Of a stretch of DNA of 64,000 nucleotides, positions 52,341 through 61,939 are shown piece by piece; the first letter of the stretch is position 1, and each line of letters opens with the position of its first letter. A program made the position numbers and the translations under genes. Below the pieces are notes generated by a model. The model did no database searches and was not told the DNA's origin. It saw nothing but the letters and a program-made list of their open reading frames with translations. The stretch spans positions 1,207,613 through 1,271,612 of the forward strand of contig NZ_JAPVBI010000001.1 in the NCBI RefSeq assembly GCF_026967925.1, read 5' to 3'. Origin of the DNA: Modestobacter sp. VKM Ac-2985 (lineage in GTDB: Bacteria > Actinomycetota > Actinomycetes > Mycobacteriales > Geodermatophilaceae).

Positions 52341-52862
52341 ATGAGCACCTCTGCTGCCCAGCTCCCTCCTTCCTCCGGAGACATCCCCCCGATGACCCAG
52401 CAGCTCAACCGGCAGCCCGCCGCAGACCAGCACGGGCCCAGCGCGACGGAGAAGACCGGGAACAGCTCCGTCATGGAGCCCGGCTCCGGGCCGTTCAGCT
52501 ACCGCGACCTCGCCCGGCTCGACGAGGCGCTGACCATGTCCGCCAAGGAGACCGGGCTGCGGTTCACCCTCTACGTCGGTGAGCTGGGCAGCGACACCCG
52601 GGCCACCGCGGAGGACCTGCACGCGCGGTCCGGCGGCGACACCACGAACAGCGTCCTGGTCGCCCTCTCGCCCGGGCAGCGGGTGCTGGAGATCGTCACC
52701 GGCACGGCTGCCGCCCGCCGGCTGCCCGACCGGGCCTGCGCCCTGGCCGTCCTGTCGATGACCAGTCGACTGGGCGCCGGCGACCTGGTCGGGGCGATCA
52801 TCAACGGGCTGCGGCAGCTGTCCGACGCCGCCGGTCACCCCGCGCGCCGCAACGCCCACTGA
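52341..52862 (+). CDS. DUF5130/TPM-like domain protein
   Basis: A 173-residue protein. Residues 55-165 form a small alpha/beta domain (FSYRDLARLDEALTMSAKETGLRFTLYVGELGSDTRATAEDLHARSGG and VLVALSPGQRVLEIVTGTAAARRLPDRA) known from actinobacterial DUF5130 proteins, related in layout to TPM domains. There are no membrane segments. The start is uncertain: ATG 52341 is 7 bp after the previous gene; ATG 52392 lies further on. Both have weak ribosome sites. It is probably co-transcribed with the small membrane protein. Function unknown. Confidence 0.72.
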   Translation: MSTSAAQLPPSSGDIPPMTQQLNRQPAADQHGPSATEKTGNSSVMEPGSGPFSYRDLARLDEALTMSAKETGLRFTLYVGELGSDTRATAEDLHARSGGDTTNSVLVALSPGQRVLEIVTGTAAARRLPDRACALAVLSMTSRLGAGDLVGAIINGLRQLSDAAGHPARRNAH

Positions 52863-52885
52863 GCACGCGCCCCCGGCGGGGGGCT

Positions 52886-52932
52886 GAACGCCGGCGGCCC
52901 AGGACTCGACGAGTCCTGGGCCGCCGGCGTTC
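52886..52932. terminator. bidirectional terminator, 23-bp perfect arms
   Basis: Left arm 52886-52908 and right arm 52910-52932 are exact complements with one central base, giving a stem of about 21 pairs. It lies between the convergent DUF5130 and pepN genes. The centre is GGACTCG-A-CGAGTCC. Confidence 0.85.
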
Positions 52933-52947
52933 GACGCCCTGGCGACC

Positions 52948-55497
<2,550 letters not shown>

Positions 55498-55654
55498 GCC
55501 CCGGAGCTTCCCATGCGGGGACGACGGTCTCCTCTCGTGTGCCCCTGGGGAGGGCGGGGAACAAGCCGGGGACGGCCCGACTTGGTTGGGCGCAGACGAC
55601 CGGGTGGGGCGCGAGCGCCCGCCCGGAGCACCGACGACCGACTGAGGAGCACCC

Positions 55655-56320
55655 ATGACCGAGGCAGTGCAGAGCTCTCCCGTGAAGGCCCGCGTCGACT
55701 TCTGGTTCGACCCGCTGTGCCCGTGGGCGTGGCTCACCAGCCGCTGGGTGCTGGAGGCGGCGAAGGTCCGTGACATCGACCTGCACTGGCACGTGATGTC
55801 GCTGTCGGTGCTCAACCGCGGCCGCGACCTGTCCCCGGACTACCAGGAGATGATGGCGAAGGCGATCGGCCCGGTCCGGGTCGCGGTGGCCGCCGCCCAG
55901 CAGCACGGCGACGCCGTGCTCGGCGACCTCTACACCGCGATGGGCACCCTGCGGCACCACGAGGGCCGGGAGATCGAGGAGATCATCGCCCCGGCCCTGG
56001 AGCGCGTGGGCCTGCCCGCCGAGCTCGCCGAGGCCGCCGGCTCCACCGAGTACGACGAGGCCCTGGAGAAGAGCCACCACGAGGGCATGGACCCGGTGGG
56101 CGACGACGTCGGCACCCCGGTCATGCACATCGACGGCGTGGCGTTCTTCGGCCCGGTGATCAGCAAGGTGCCGACCGGAGAGGACGCCGGAAAGGCCTTC
56201 GACGGCGCCGTCCTGCTGGCGAACCTCCCCGACTTCTGGGAGCTCAAGCGCACCCGCCTCTCCGGCCCGGACATGTCCTCGGTGCCCGCCGACGCCCTGG
56301 AGCTGACCGGCACCCGCTGA
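55655..56320 (+). CDS. DsbA-family protein, Rv2466c-like, single active-site Cys
   Basis: A 221-residue thioredoxin-fold protein of the mycothiol-dependent reductase group typified by Mycobacterium tuberculosis Rv2466c. The start [22 protein letters not shown] places the active-site Cys in CPWA, so the second Cys of a CPWC centre is absent. Mechanism would need an external thiol such as mycothiol. The cis-Pro loop [16 protein letters not shown] is present. ATG 55655 has GAGGAG 6 bp upstream. It is divergent from pepN. The 157-bp gap has no clear promoter. Confidence 0.88.
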   Translation: MTEAVQSSPVKARVDFWFDPLCPWAWLTSRWVLEAAKVRDIDLHWHVMSLSVLNRGRDLSPDYQEMMAKAIGPVRVAVAAAQQHGDAVLGDLYTAMGTLRHHEGREIEEIIAPALERVGLPAELAEAAGSTEYDEALEKSHHEGMDPVGDDVGTPVMHIDGVAFFGPVISKVPTGEDAGKAFDGAVLLANLPDFWELKRTRLSGPDMSSVPADALELTGTR

Positions 56321-56328
56321 CGCCGTGG

Positions 56329-56360
56329 ACGGCCGCCTCCCCGGACGGGGAGGCGGCCGT
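56329..56360 (+). terminator. terminator after the DsbA-family gene
   Basis: Perfect 14-bp stem (ACGGCCGCCTCCCC and its complement) with loop GGAC, 8 bp after the stop codon. Confidence 0.8.
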
Positions 56361-56446
56361 CGTCGTCCGTGGGGCTCGTCTCGTCCTCGCCCGGGGACTC
56401 CGTCGGCGTGTCCGGGCCGGCGTCGTCGACCAGGGCGGGTGAGCAC

Positions 56447-56475
56447 TGGACGTGCCACAGCTCAGCCGCTAGACA
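56447..56475 (+). promoter_or_regulatory. candidate promoter of the Lys-tailed secreted protein
   Basis: TGGACG (56447-56452) and TAGACA (56470-56475) with a 17-bp spacer, 51 bp upstream of the start codon. Confidence 0.4.
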
Positions 56476-56526
56476 TGCCGCAGCCGGGCCGGGCCGACCG
56501 GGCCGCCGAACAGCGACGGAGACCCC

Positions 56527-57144
56527 ATGTCCGCCCTGTCCACGCGCCGCGTCGCCGCCGTCACCATGGCCGGCCTGGTCACCGGTGCAGCCACCCTGGT
56601 CGCTGCGCCGGCGGCCCTGGCCGCACCGGCACCGCTGCCGACCCCCGTCCTCTCGGACCCGACCGTCGTCCCGGGGCAGCCGTTCACCGTGACCTTCACC
56701 GGGTGCGGCCCCGACGCGGTCGGGTCGCTCCCCGACGCAGACGGATCGCTTCCCCTCGTCTGGTACGAGATCACCAACGGGAACGACATCACCGACACCA
56801 ACGCCGCCAACGCCGACCCTGACGGCATCGTCACCTTCGACGAGTCGTTCCAGCCTGGGACGGCCCCGGGGGAGTACACGATCGAGGGCGTCTGCGATCA
56901 CTTCTACCGGGTCCAGTTCTTCCCGCCGGTCACCGTGACGGTGGCCGAGCCCGCACCCACCCCGCCGTCCCAGCCGACCGGCCCGGAGAAGGGCGACGAG
57001 GACGACGCCAAGGCCAAGGCCAAGGCGTTCGTCCTCGCCAAGGCCAGGGCGTTGGCCAAGGCCAAGGGATTGACCAGGGAAGACGCCGAGGCCACGGCCA
57101 AGGCGTTGGCCAAGGTCGTGGCGAAGGCCAGAGCCAGGGGCTGA
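56527..57144 (+). CDS. secreted protein with Lys/Ala-rich C-terminal tail
   Basis: A 205-residue exported protein of unknown function. Signal peptide about 32 residues (VTMAGLVTGAATLVAAPAALA-AP). The middle (35-135) is a beta-sandwich-like region with one Cys pair (FTGCGPDA and EGVCDHFY). A Pro-rich hinge and an acidic GDEDD lead to a 45-residue tail rich in Lys and Ala (AKAKAKAFVLAKARALAKAKG), coded by repeated GCCAAG. The tail resembles those of histone-like HupS/Lsr2-type proteins or cell-wall-binding basic tails, but here it follows a signal peptide, so a polyanion-binding role outside the cell is a guess. ATG 56527 follows GGAGACC. Confidence 0.75.
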   Translation: MSALSTRRVAAVTMAGLVTGAATLVAAPAALAAPAPLPTPVLSDPTVVPGQPFTVTFTGCGPDAVGSLPDADGSLPLVWYEITNGNDITDTNAANADPDGIVTFDESFQPGTAPGEYTIEGVCDHFYRVQFFPPVTVTVAEPAPTPPSQPTGPEKGDEDDAKAKAKAFVLAKARALAKAKGLTREDAEATAKALAKVVAKARARG

Positions 57145-57186
57145 GATCGCGGCACGGGGTGCGAGTGGGTGCGGCAGGATGACCCG

Positions 57187-57954
57187 ATGCCGCACCCCCG
57201 TCGTCAGCGGATCTTCATCACCGGTGCCAGCGCTGGTCTCGGTCAGGGCATGGCCCGGGAGTTCGCCGCCCGCGGCCGTGACCTGGTCCTGGTGGCCCGC
57301 CGGCTGGACCGGCTGTGGGCGCTGCGCGAGGAGCTGTCGGCCCAGCACCCGGGCATCCAGGTGGTGGTCGGCGAGCTGGACGTCGACGATCCCGAGGCCG
57401 TCGCAGCGACCGTGCCCCGGCTGGCCGGGGAGCTCGGGGGCATCGACCGGTTCATCGCCAACGCCGGCCTGGGCAAGGGCGCCCCGGTGGGCAGCGGCGG
57501 GGCGCGGCCGAACCGGCAGGTCCTGGTCACCAACGTGCTGGGCACCCACGCCTGCTGCGAGGCGGCCGTGGCCCTCTTCCGCGCCCAGGGCAGTGGCCAC
57601 CTGGTGGTCATCTCCTCGGTCGCCGGGGTGCGTGGCATGGGCGGCACCCGGACGGCGTACGCCACCTCCAAGGCCGCGGACGCCGTGCTCGCCGAGGGCA
57701 TCCGCGCGGACCTGCTGGGGGACCGGCGCACTCGCGGCATCCGGGTCAGCACCATCCACCCGGGCTTCATCGAGACCGACATCAACACCGGCCGCCGCGG
57801 TCCGTTCACGGTCGACCTGCAGACCGGTGTGACCGCGCTGACCGCGGCGATCGAGCGGGAGCCGGTGCGCGCCTACGTCCCGGAGTGGCCGTGGCGCCCG
57901 GTCGCCGGGCTGCTGCGGGTCCTGCCGCTGCCGCTGGTCCGTCGGCTCGCCTGA
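57187..57954 (+). CDS. short-chain dehydrogenase/reductase
   Basis: A 255-residue classical SDR. Cofactor motif GASAGLGQG (TGxxxGxG), NAG in IANAGLGKG, catalytic Ser in VVISSVAG and YxxxK in AYATSKAADAVLAEGI (Tyr and Lys). It oxidises or reduces a hydroxyl/keto substrate with NAD(P)(H). The C-terminal stretch (VPEWPWRPVAGLLRVLPLPLVRRLA) resembles membrane-associated SDRs. ATG 57187 is chosen for AGGA nine bases upstream. GTG 57169 is a possible longer start. Substrate unknown. Confidence 0.88.
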   Translation: MPHPRRQRIFITGASAGLGQGMAREFAARGRDLVLVARRLDRLWALREELSAQHPGIQVVVGELDVDDPEAVAATVPRLAGELGGIDRFIANAGLGKGAPVGSGGARPNRQVLVTNVLGTHACCEAAVALFRAQGSGHLVVISSVAGVRGMGGTRTAYATSKAADAVLAEGIRADLLGDRRTRGIRVSTIHPGFIETDINTGRRGPFTVDLQTGVTALTAAIEREPVRAYVPEWPWRPVAGLLRVLPLPLVRRLA

Positions 57955-58012
57955 GGGTCCACAGGCTCCCGGCGGCGCGCTCGACGACGGCCCTGGCCGC
58001 CCGTCGGGCCGA

Positions 58013-58768
58013 TCATGCTCGGCCGCGGGCGGTCTCCCGGGTCGCCTCGTCGAAGGGCGGGGGTGCGCCGGGGTCGGTCAGCCAGGTCGCCAGCTGGACG
58101 AGTTCGTCGCGCTGGGCGGCCACGAAGGCGGCGTCCACCACCCCGCCGTGCCCGGGCACGACGGGGCCGCGCACCAGCTCGAGCAGCGCCGTGACCGTCT
58201 GCGCCCACTCCAGCGGGTAGGCGTCCTCCATCGCCGGCGGCGCCCCGTCCTCGACCAGGTCACCGGCGAACACGACGTCGTCCACGGCGACCACCAGGTC
58301 GGCGCCGGTGTGGCCTCGTCCGAGGTGGCGCAACGTGACGCTGCGGCCGCCCACGTCGAGCCGGGCGAGGTCGTCGACCAGGTGGTCCGGCGGGTCGATC
58401 GGTGCGGTGGCGACCAGCTCGGCCGCGGGGTCGCCCTCCTCCCGGAGGGCGGTGACCACCGAGGCCCGCTGGTGCTCGCCGGTCGCCTCGAGCTCATCGG
58501 CGCAGCGGCGGTGGCCCCAGATCTCGGCCGGGCGGAAGGCGGCGTTGCCGAAGCAGTGGTCGAAGTGCGCGTGGGTGTTCACCACCGTCCACGGGTGCGG
58601 GGTCACCGCCCGGACCGCCTCGGCCAGCGCGCGGCCCTCGCCCAAGTGGCAGCGGGTGTCGATCACCAGGCAGCCGCCGTCGCCGACGACCAGGCCGCAG
58701 TTGAGGTCGAGCTCGCGGTGCCGGCGGACGAACACCCGGTCGCCGATCTCCCGCCAGCCGGCGGTCAC
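58013..58768 (-). CDS. MBL-fold metallo-hydrolase
   Basis: A 251-residue metallo-beta-lactamase-fold hydrolase. Metal motif THAHFDHCFGN (HxHxDH), GRGHTGADLVV (His), FAGDLVEDG (Asp) and PGHGG (His). No signal peptide. Such proteins include glyoxalase II-like and other hydrolases; the substrate is not clear. GTG 58768 overlaps the stop of the DUF429 gene by four bases (GTGA), so the two are co-translated. Confidence 0.88.
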   Translation of the reverse strand: MTAGWREIGDRVFVRRHRELDLNCGLVVGDGGCLVIDTRCHLGEGRALAEAVRAVTPHPWTVVNTHAHFDHCFGNAAFRPAEIWGHRRCADELEATGEHQRASVVTALREEGDPAAELVATAPIDPPDHLVDDLARLDVGGRSVTLRHLGRGHTGADLVVAVDDVVFAGDLVEDGAPPAMEDAYPLEWAQTVTALLELVRGPVVPGHGGVVDAAFVAAQRDELVQLATWLTDPGAPPPFDEATRETARGRA

Positions 58769-59439
58769 CAGCAGATCCGCATCGGCCGGCCGCGGGAGTC
58801 CGTCGTCCCGTCGCCCACCCGCTCGGCGGTGCCGGCGGCCAGCCGCTGGGCCGACCAGGCAGCGGCACAGGCGTCGAGCGCGTCGACCAGCGGGACGCCG
58901 GCCGGCGCCTCGGCGAGCGCCTCCTCCACGTCCATCACCGCGCGGAGTGCCCGCAGCCGCTGCACCGAGCCGCGGGCGGTGCCCTTGCGGTCGGTGACCC
59001 CGCCGAGACCGAGCCGGAACGCCAGCTCGGGGTGCACCTCGACCACCCGGTCGGTCGGTGGGTCGCCGAGGACGTCGTCCAGGTCCCTGATCGCCGCCAC
59101 CAGCATGAAGGTCTGCGCCGACGGAGCCCGCCCGTGGGCCGCGGCGCGGCTCAGCTCCCGGGCCTCGGCGTAGTCGGCGGCGGCGAGGACGGCGCGTACC
59201 GGGGCGGGGAAGACGGAGCTCGCTGCGCCGGTGGGCTTCAGCAGGTCGCGAGCCGTTGCGTCACAGGGGCGGACGCCGTCCTCGGACAGCCCGATCGGCA
59301 TGTCGATCGCGACCACCTCGACGTCCGGCACCGCCAGCACGGCGGCTGCATCGGCCAGCACCACCAGCCGCACGGACCGCCCGTCGAGCAGCGCGCCGAC
59401 CCACGCGCCGCGCCAGCCGTCCACCCCGAGCACCGCCAC
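58765..59439 (-). CDS. DUF429 family protein
   Basis: A 224-residue DUF429 (RNase H-like fold) protein. Recognisable parts are VAVLGVDGWRGAWVGALLDG, VVAIDMPIGLSE (acidic residues that could bind metal), HPELAFRLGLGG and DALDACAAAWSAQRLAAG. The family's activity is unknown; some members are predicted nucleases. GTG 59439 is preferred and GTG 59433 is next. It precedes and overlaps the MBL gene and is divergent from rpiB, with 37 bp between. Confidence 0.82.
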   Translation of the reverse strand: MAVLGVDGWRGAWVGALLDGRSVRLVVLADAAAVLAVPDVEVVAIDMPIGLSEDGVRPCDATARDLLKPTGAASSVFPAPVRAVLAAADYAEARELSRAAAHGRAPSAQTFMLVAAIRDLDDVLGDPPTDRVVEVHPELAFRLGLGGVTDRKGTARGSVQRLRALRAVMDVEEALAEAPAGVPLVDALDACAAAWSAQRLAAGTAERVGDGTTDSRGRPMRICW

Positions 59440-59476
59440 CCGGCCAGCCTGCCAGGAGTGCTGAGAAGATCGGCGC

Positions 59477-59962
59477 ATGCGCGTCTTCCTGGGCACCGAC
59501 CACGCCGGCCTCGAACTGAAGTCCCACCTGATGCAGGTGCTCGCCGACGAGGGCTTCGAGCCGGTCGACTGCGGGGCCTTCGACTACGACCCGCAGGACG
59601 ACTACCCGCCGTTCTGCTTCGAGGTGGGGGAGCGGGTCGTCACCGAGCCGGGCAGCCTCGGCATCGTCATCGGGGGCTCGGGCAACGGTGAGCAGATCGC
59701 CGCGAACAAGGTGCCCGGCGTCCGGGCCGCGCTGATCTGGAACGAGAGCACCGCCCAGCTGGCCCGCCAGCACAACGACGCCAACGTCGCCGCCGTGGGC
59801 AACCGGCAGCACAGCGTGGAGGAGGCCACCGCGCTGGTGCTGACCTACCTCCGCGAGCCGTTCAGCGGCGAGGAGCGGCACTCCCGCCGGATCGGTCTGC
59901 TCACCGAGTACGAGCAGAACCGGCAGCGCCCGGCCGGCGGGCTGCCCACCCGCAACCCGTGA
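59477..59962 (+). CDS. rpiB: ribose-5-phosphate isomerase B
   Basis: A 161-residue RpiB of the pentose phosphate pathway, interconverting ribose 5-phosphate and ribulose 5-phosphate. The TDHAG motif, VIGGSGNGEQIAANKVPGVRAAL (with the Glu that replaces Cys as base in actinobacterial RpiB) and ARQHNDANVAAVGNRQH are typical. ATG 59477 is clear. The following MDMPI-like gene starts 10 bp after its stop, suggesting an operon. Confidence 0.95.
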   Translation: MRVFLGTDHAGLELKSHLMQVLADEGFEPVDCGAFDYDPQDDYPPFCFEVGERVVTEPGSLGIVIGGSGNGEQIAANKVPGVRAALIWNESTAQLARQHNDANVAAVGNRQHSVEEATALVLTYLREPFSGEERHSRRIGLLTEYEQNRQRPAGGLPTRNP

Positions 59963-59972
59963 GCAGGCGCCG

Positions 59973-60563
59973 GTGACCGGGGACGACCTGCGCGCCGCGG
60001 TCACCGCGGTCCAGCAGGTGTTCGCCCGGGTGCCCGACGGCGCGGCAGCGGTGCCGACGCTGGGCACCGACGTCATCGGCGTCGCCGCGCACATCACCTC
60101 CTGCCTGACCTGGTACGCCCAGGACCTGGTCGCCGGGCCGGTGGAGGTGAGCGCCTTCGACGTGGTCCGCCGACCCGACGCCGACCTCGCCGAGACCTGC
60201 CTGCAGGTGACCGCCGCGGCCGAGGTGCTGGCCCGGGTGGTCGACGCCGCCGGCCCGGCCGAGCGCGGTGCCCACGACTGGGGGCTGGCCGACGCCTCCG
60301 GCTTCGCCGGGATGGGCTGCGCGGAGCTGCTGCTGCACACCGGCGACGTCGCCATGGACCGTCAGCTGGACTGGACCCCGCCGTCCCGGCTGGCCGAGGC
60401 CACCCGGGCACGGCTCTTCCCGTGGGCCCCGGCCGATGCCGACCCGTGGGCCGCCCTGCTCTGGGCCACCGGCCGCGGCGAGCTCCCCGGCCGGGAACCG
60501 GTCACCTCCTGGCGCTGGCACTGCGCCCCCCTCTCGGAGTGGGACGGCACCCAGCCCAGGTGA
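59973..60563 (+). CDS. DinB/mycothiol maleylpyruvate isomerase-like protein
   Basis: A 196-residue protein of the DinB-like four-helix group (MDMPI N-terminal type). The metal-binding His residues can be seen in GVAAHITSCLTWYAQDLV and LLLHTGDVAMDRQLDW (HTGDV), with a third less certain. In actinobacteria such proteins often use mycothiol as cofactor. Substrate unknown. GTG 59973 is 10 bp after rpiB. A hairpin element fills the whole gap to the next gene. Confidence 0.75.
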   Translation: MTGDDLRAAVTAVQQVFARVPDGAAAVPTLGTDVIGVAAHITSCLTWYAQDLVAGPVEVSAFDVVRRPDADLAETCLQVTAAAEVLARVVDAAGPAERGAHDWGLADASGFAGMGCAELLLHTGDVAMDRQLDWTPPSRLAEATRARLFPWAPADADPWAALLWATGRGELPGREPVTSWRWHCAPLSEWDGTQPR

Positions 60564-60626
60564 GCGGAAGGACCCCGCTGCCCCCCACCACCCGCGAGCT
60601 CGCGGCGGGACCCTGCAGCGGGGCCG
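60564..60626 (+). repeat. dispersed hairpin element, copy B
   Basis: 63 bp that exactly fill the gap between the stop codons of the convergent DinB-like and Eis-like genes. It has GGAAGG, the stem GGACCCCGCTGC with GCAGCGGGGCC (11 pairs, A bulge) and the loop core CCACCCGCGAGCTCGCGG, here an inner palindrome, followed by CGGGACCCTGCA. It matches copies C (8546-8610) and A (37055-37120) across the loop. Confidence 0.85.
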
Positions 60627-61868
60627 TCAGAAGTCGTCGGGGCACCAGGGGGCGACCGGCCAGCCGAAGGCCGTCGACGCCTGGGTCACCGCACCCGGGC
60701 TGATCTCGGTCACCCGACCGGCGGCCTGCAGGGCGGCCAGGGAGACGCCGCCGAGGTAGGCCGCGGCCAGCGCATCCACGTCCAGGACCAGGTCCGGGTC
60801 GCGGTCGGTACGGTCGCTGTAAGCACCGGCCGGATGGCCCCAGACGTGCCAGCGCCCGTCGTTCCAGTCACAGAACCGATCGCGCACCTCGAACACCATG
60901 TCCAGGCGGGCCGGGTAGCGGCGGGCGGAGAGCGCAGCGCCCACGTCGACCAGTCGCAGCCAGAGCGCATCGACCGGACGGGCGTGCCAGGCCCGTCCGT
61001 CCACCAGCAGGTGCGGCAGGGGGTCGTCGGTGGAGCCGGACGGGTACTCGATCGTGCGCATGAGGTCGTGCCCGAGCAGGAAGCGCCACAGGGCGGCGTG
61101 GGCGGCCGGGCTGCCCGCCCGGACCTCCTGGACGGTCAGCGTGCCGTCGGGCTCGCTGGTCTCGGTCCAGGAGGCGCGCACCCGGTAGCTCGCGTAGCCG
61201 GTGACCGTCCCGTCGGCCTCGGTGTGCAGTGCCAGCTGGCGGGGCGGGCCGCCGGCGGTGGGCTCGGCGGAGTCGTGCAGCCGCCGCTCCCACCACCGCT
61301 CGTCGCGGGCCATGTTGCCCGGGACGGGCCGGCGCACCTGCTCGTGCAGCGCCGCGGCCGCCGGGCGGAACTCCGCCACGTCGACCAGCCGCACGGTGCC
61401 GGTGCCGCAGTCGACGTCCGGTCGCAGGCGCAGCCGCTCGGTCAGCCCGGTCCAGCCGCCCCGCCGGGCGGCCGGGGCGTACCCGAACCGGCCGTAGATC
61501 GGCCACTCGGCGGCCCACAGCGCCGCCACCGGCTCGCGGCCGGCCGCGTGCACCTCCGCCAGCTGGCGCCGCATGATCGCCGTCAGCACCCCGCGCCGCC
61601 GGTGGGTGGGGGAGACGGTCACCCAGGTGACGCCCGCCGTCGGCACCACCGCGCCCGGCACGGACATCTCCAGGCTGTAGATCCCGGAGGTGGCCGCCAC
61701 CCGCTCGCCGTCGAACAGGGCGAGCGAGCGGTCCAGCTCGGCCGTCGGGGACGGGGAGTCCATGTACGGGCCGGAGTGGTCGTGGCCGAAGGTGGTGCGC
61801 ATGCCGCGGACGAAGCGCGGCCACTCCTCGGTGGTGATGGGGCGGAGCTGGTCGGCGATGTCGGTCAC
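60627..61868 (-). CDS. GNAT N-acetyltransferase, Eis-like
   Basis: A 413-residue acetyltransferase of the Eis (enhanced intracellular survival) type, which acetylates amine substrates, in mycobacteria including aminoglycosides. The GNAT acetyl-CoA motif is VTWVTVSPTHRRRGVLTAIMRRQLAE. The middle is a second GNAT-like domain and the C-terminus a sterol carrier-like domain. The C-terminal Phe, which supplies the catalytic carboxylate in Eis, is present (PWCPDDF). ATG 61868 is clear. Physiological substrate unknown; many bacterial homologues do not confer resistance. Confidence 0.88.
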   Translation of the reverse strand: MTDIADQLRPITTEEWPRFVRGMRTTFGHDHSGPYMDSPSPTAELDRSLALFDGERVAATSGIYSLEMSVPGAVVPTAGVTWVTVSPTHRRRGVLTAIMRRQLAEVHAAGREPVAALWAAEWPIYGRFGYAPAARRGGWTGLTERLRLRPDVDCGTGTVRLVDVAEFRPAAAALHEQVRRPVPGNMARDERWWERRLHDSAEPTAGGPPRQLALHTEADGTVTGYASYRVRASWTETSEPDGTLTVQEVRAGSPAAHAALWRFLLGHDLMRTIEYPSGSTDDPLPHLLVDGRAWHARPVDALWLRLVDVGAALSARRYPARLDMVFEVRDRFCDWNDGRWHVWGHPAGAYSDRTDRDPDLVLDVDALAAAYLGGVSLAALQAAGRVTEISPGAVTQASTAFGWPVAPWCPDDF

Positions 61869-61939
61869 GGGAGGTGTCTACCCGGCGGGGACGACGGTCG
61901 GCCAACCAGTTCCGGGCCTGCGCTCCGCGCACCAGGATC

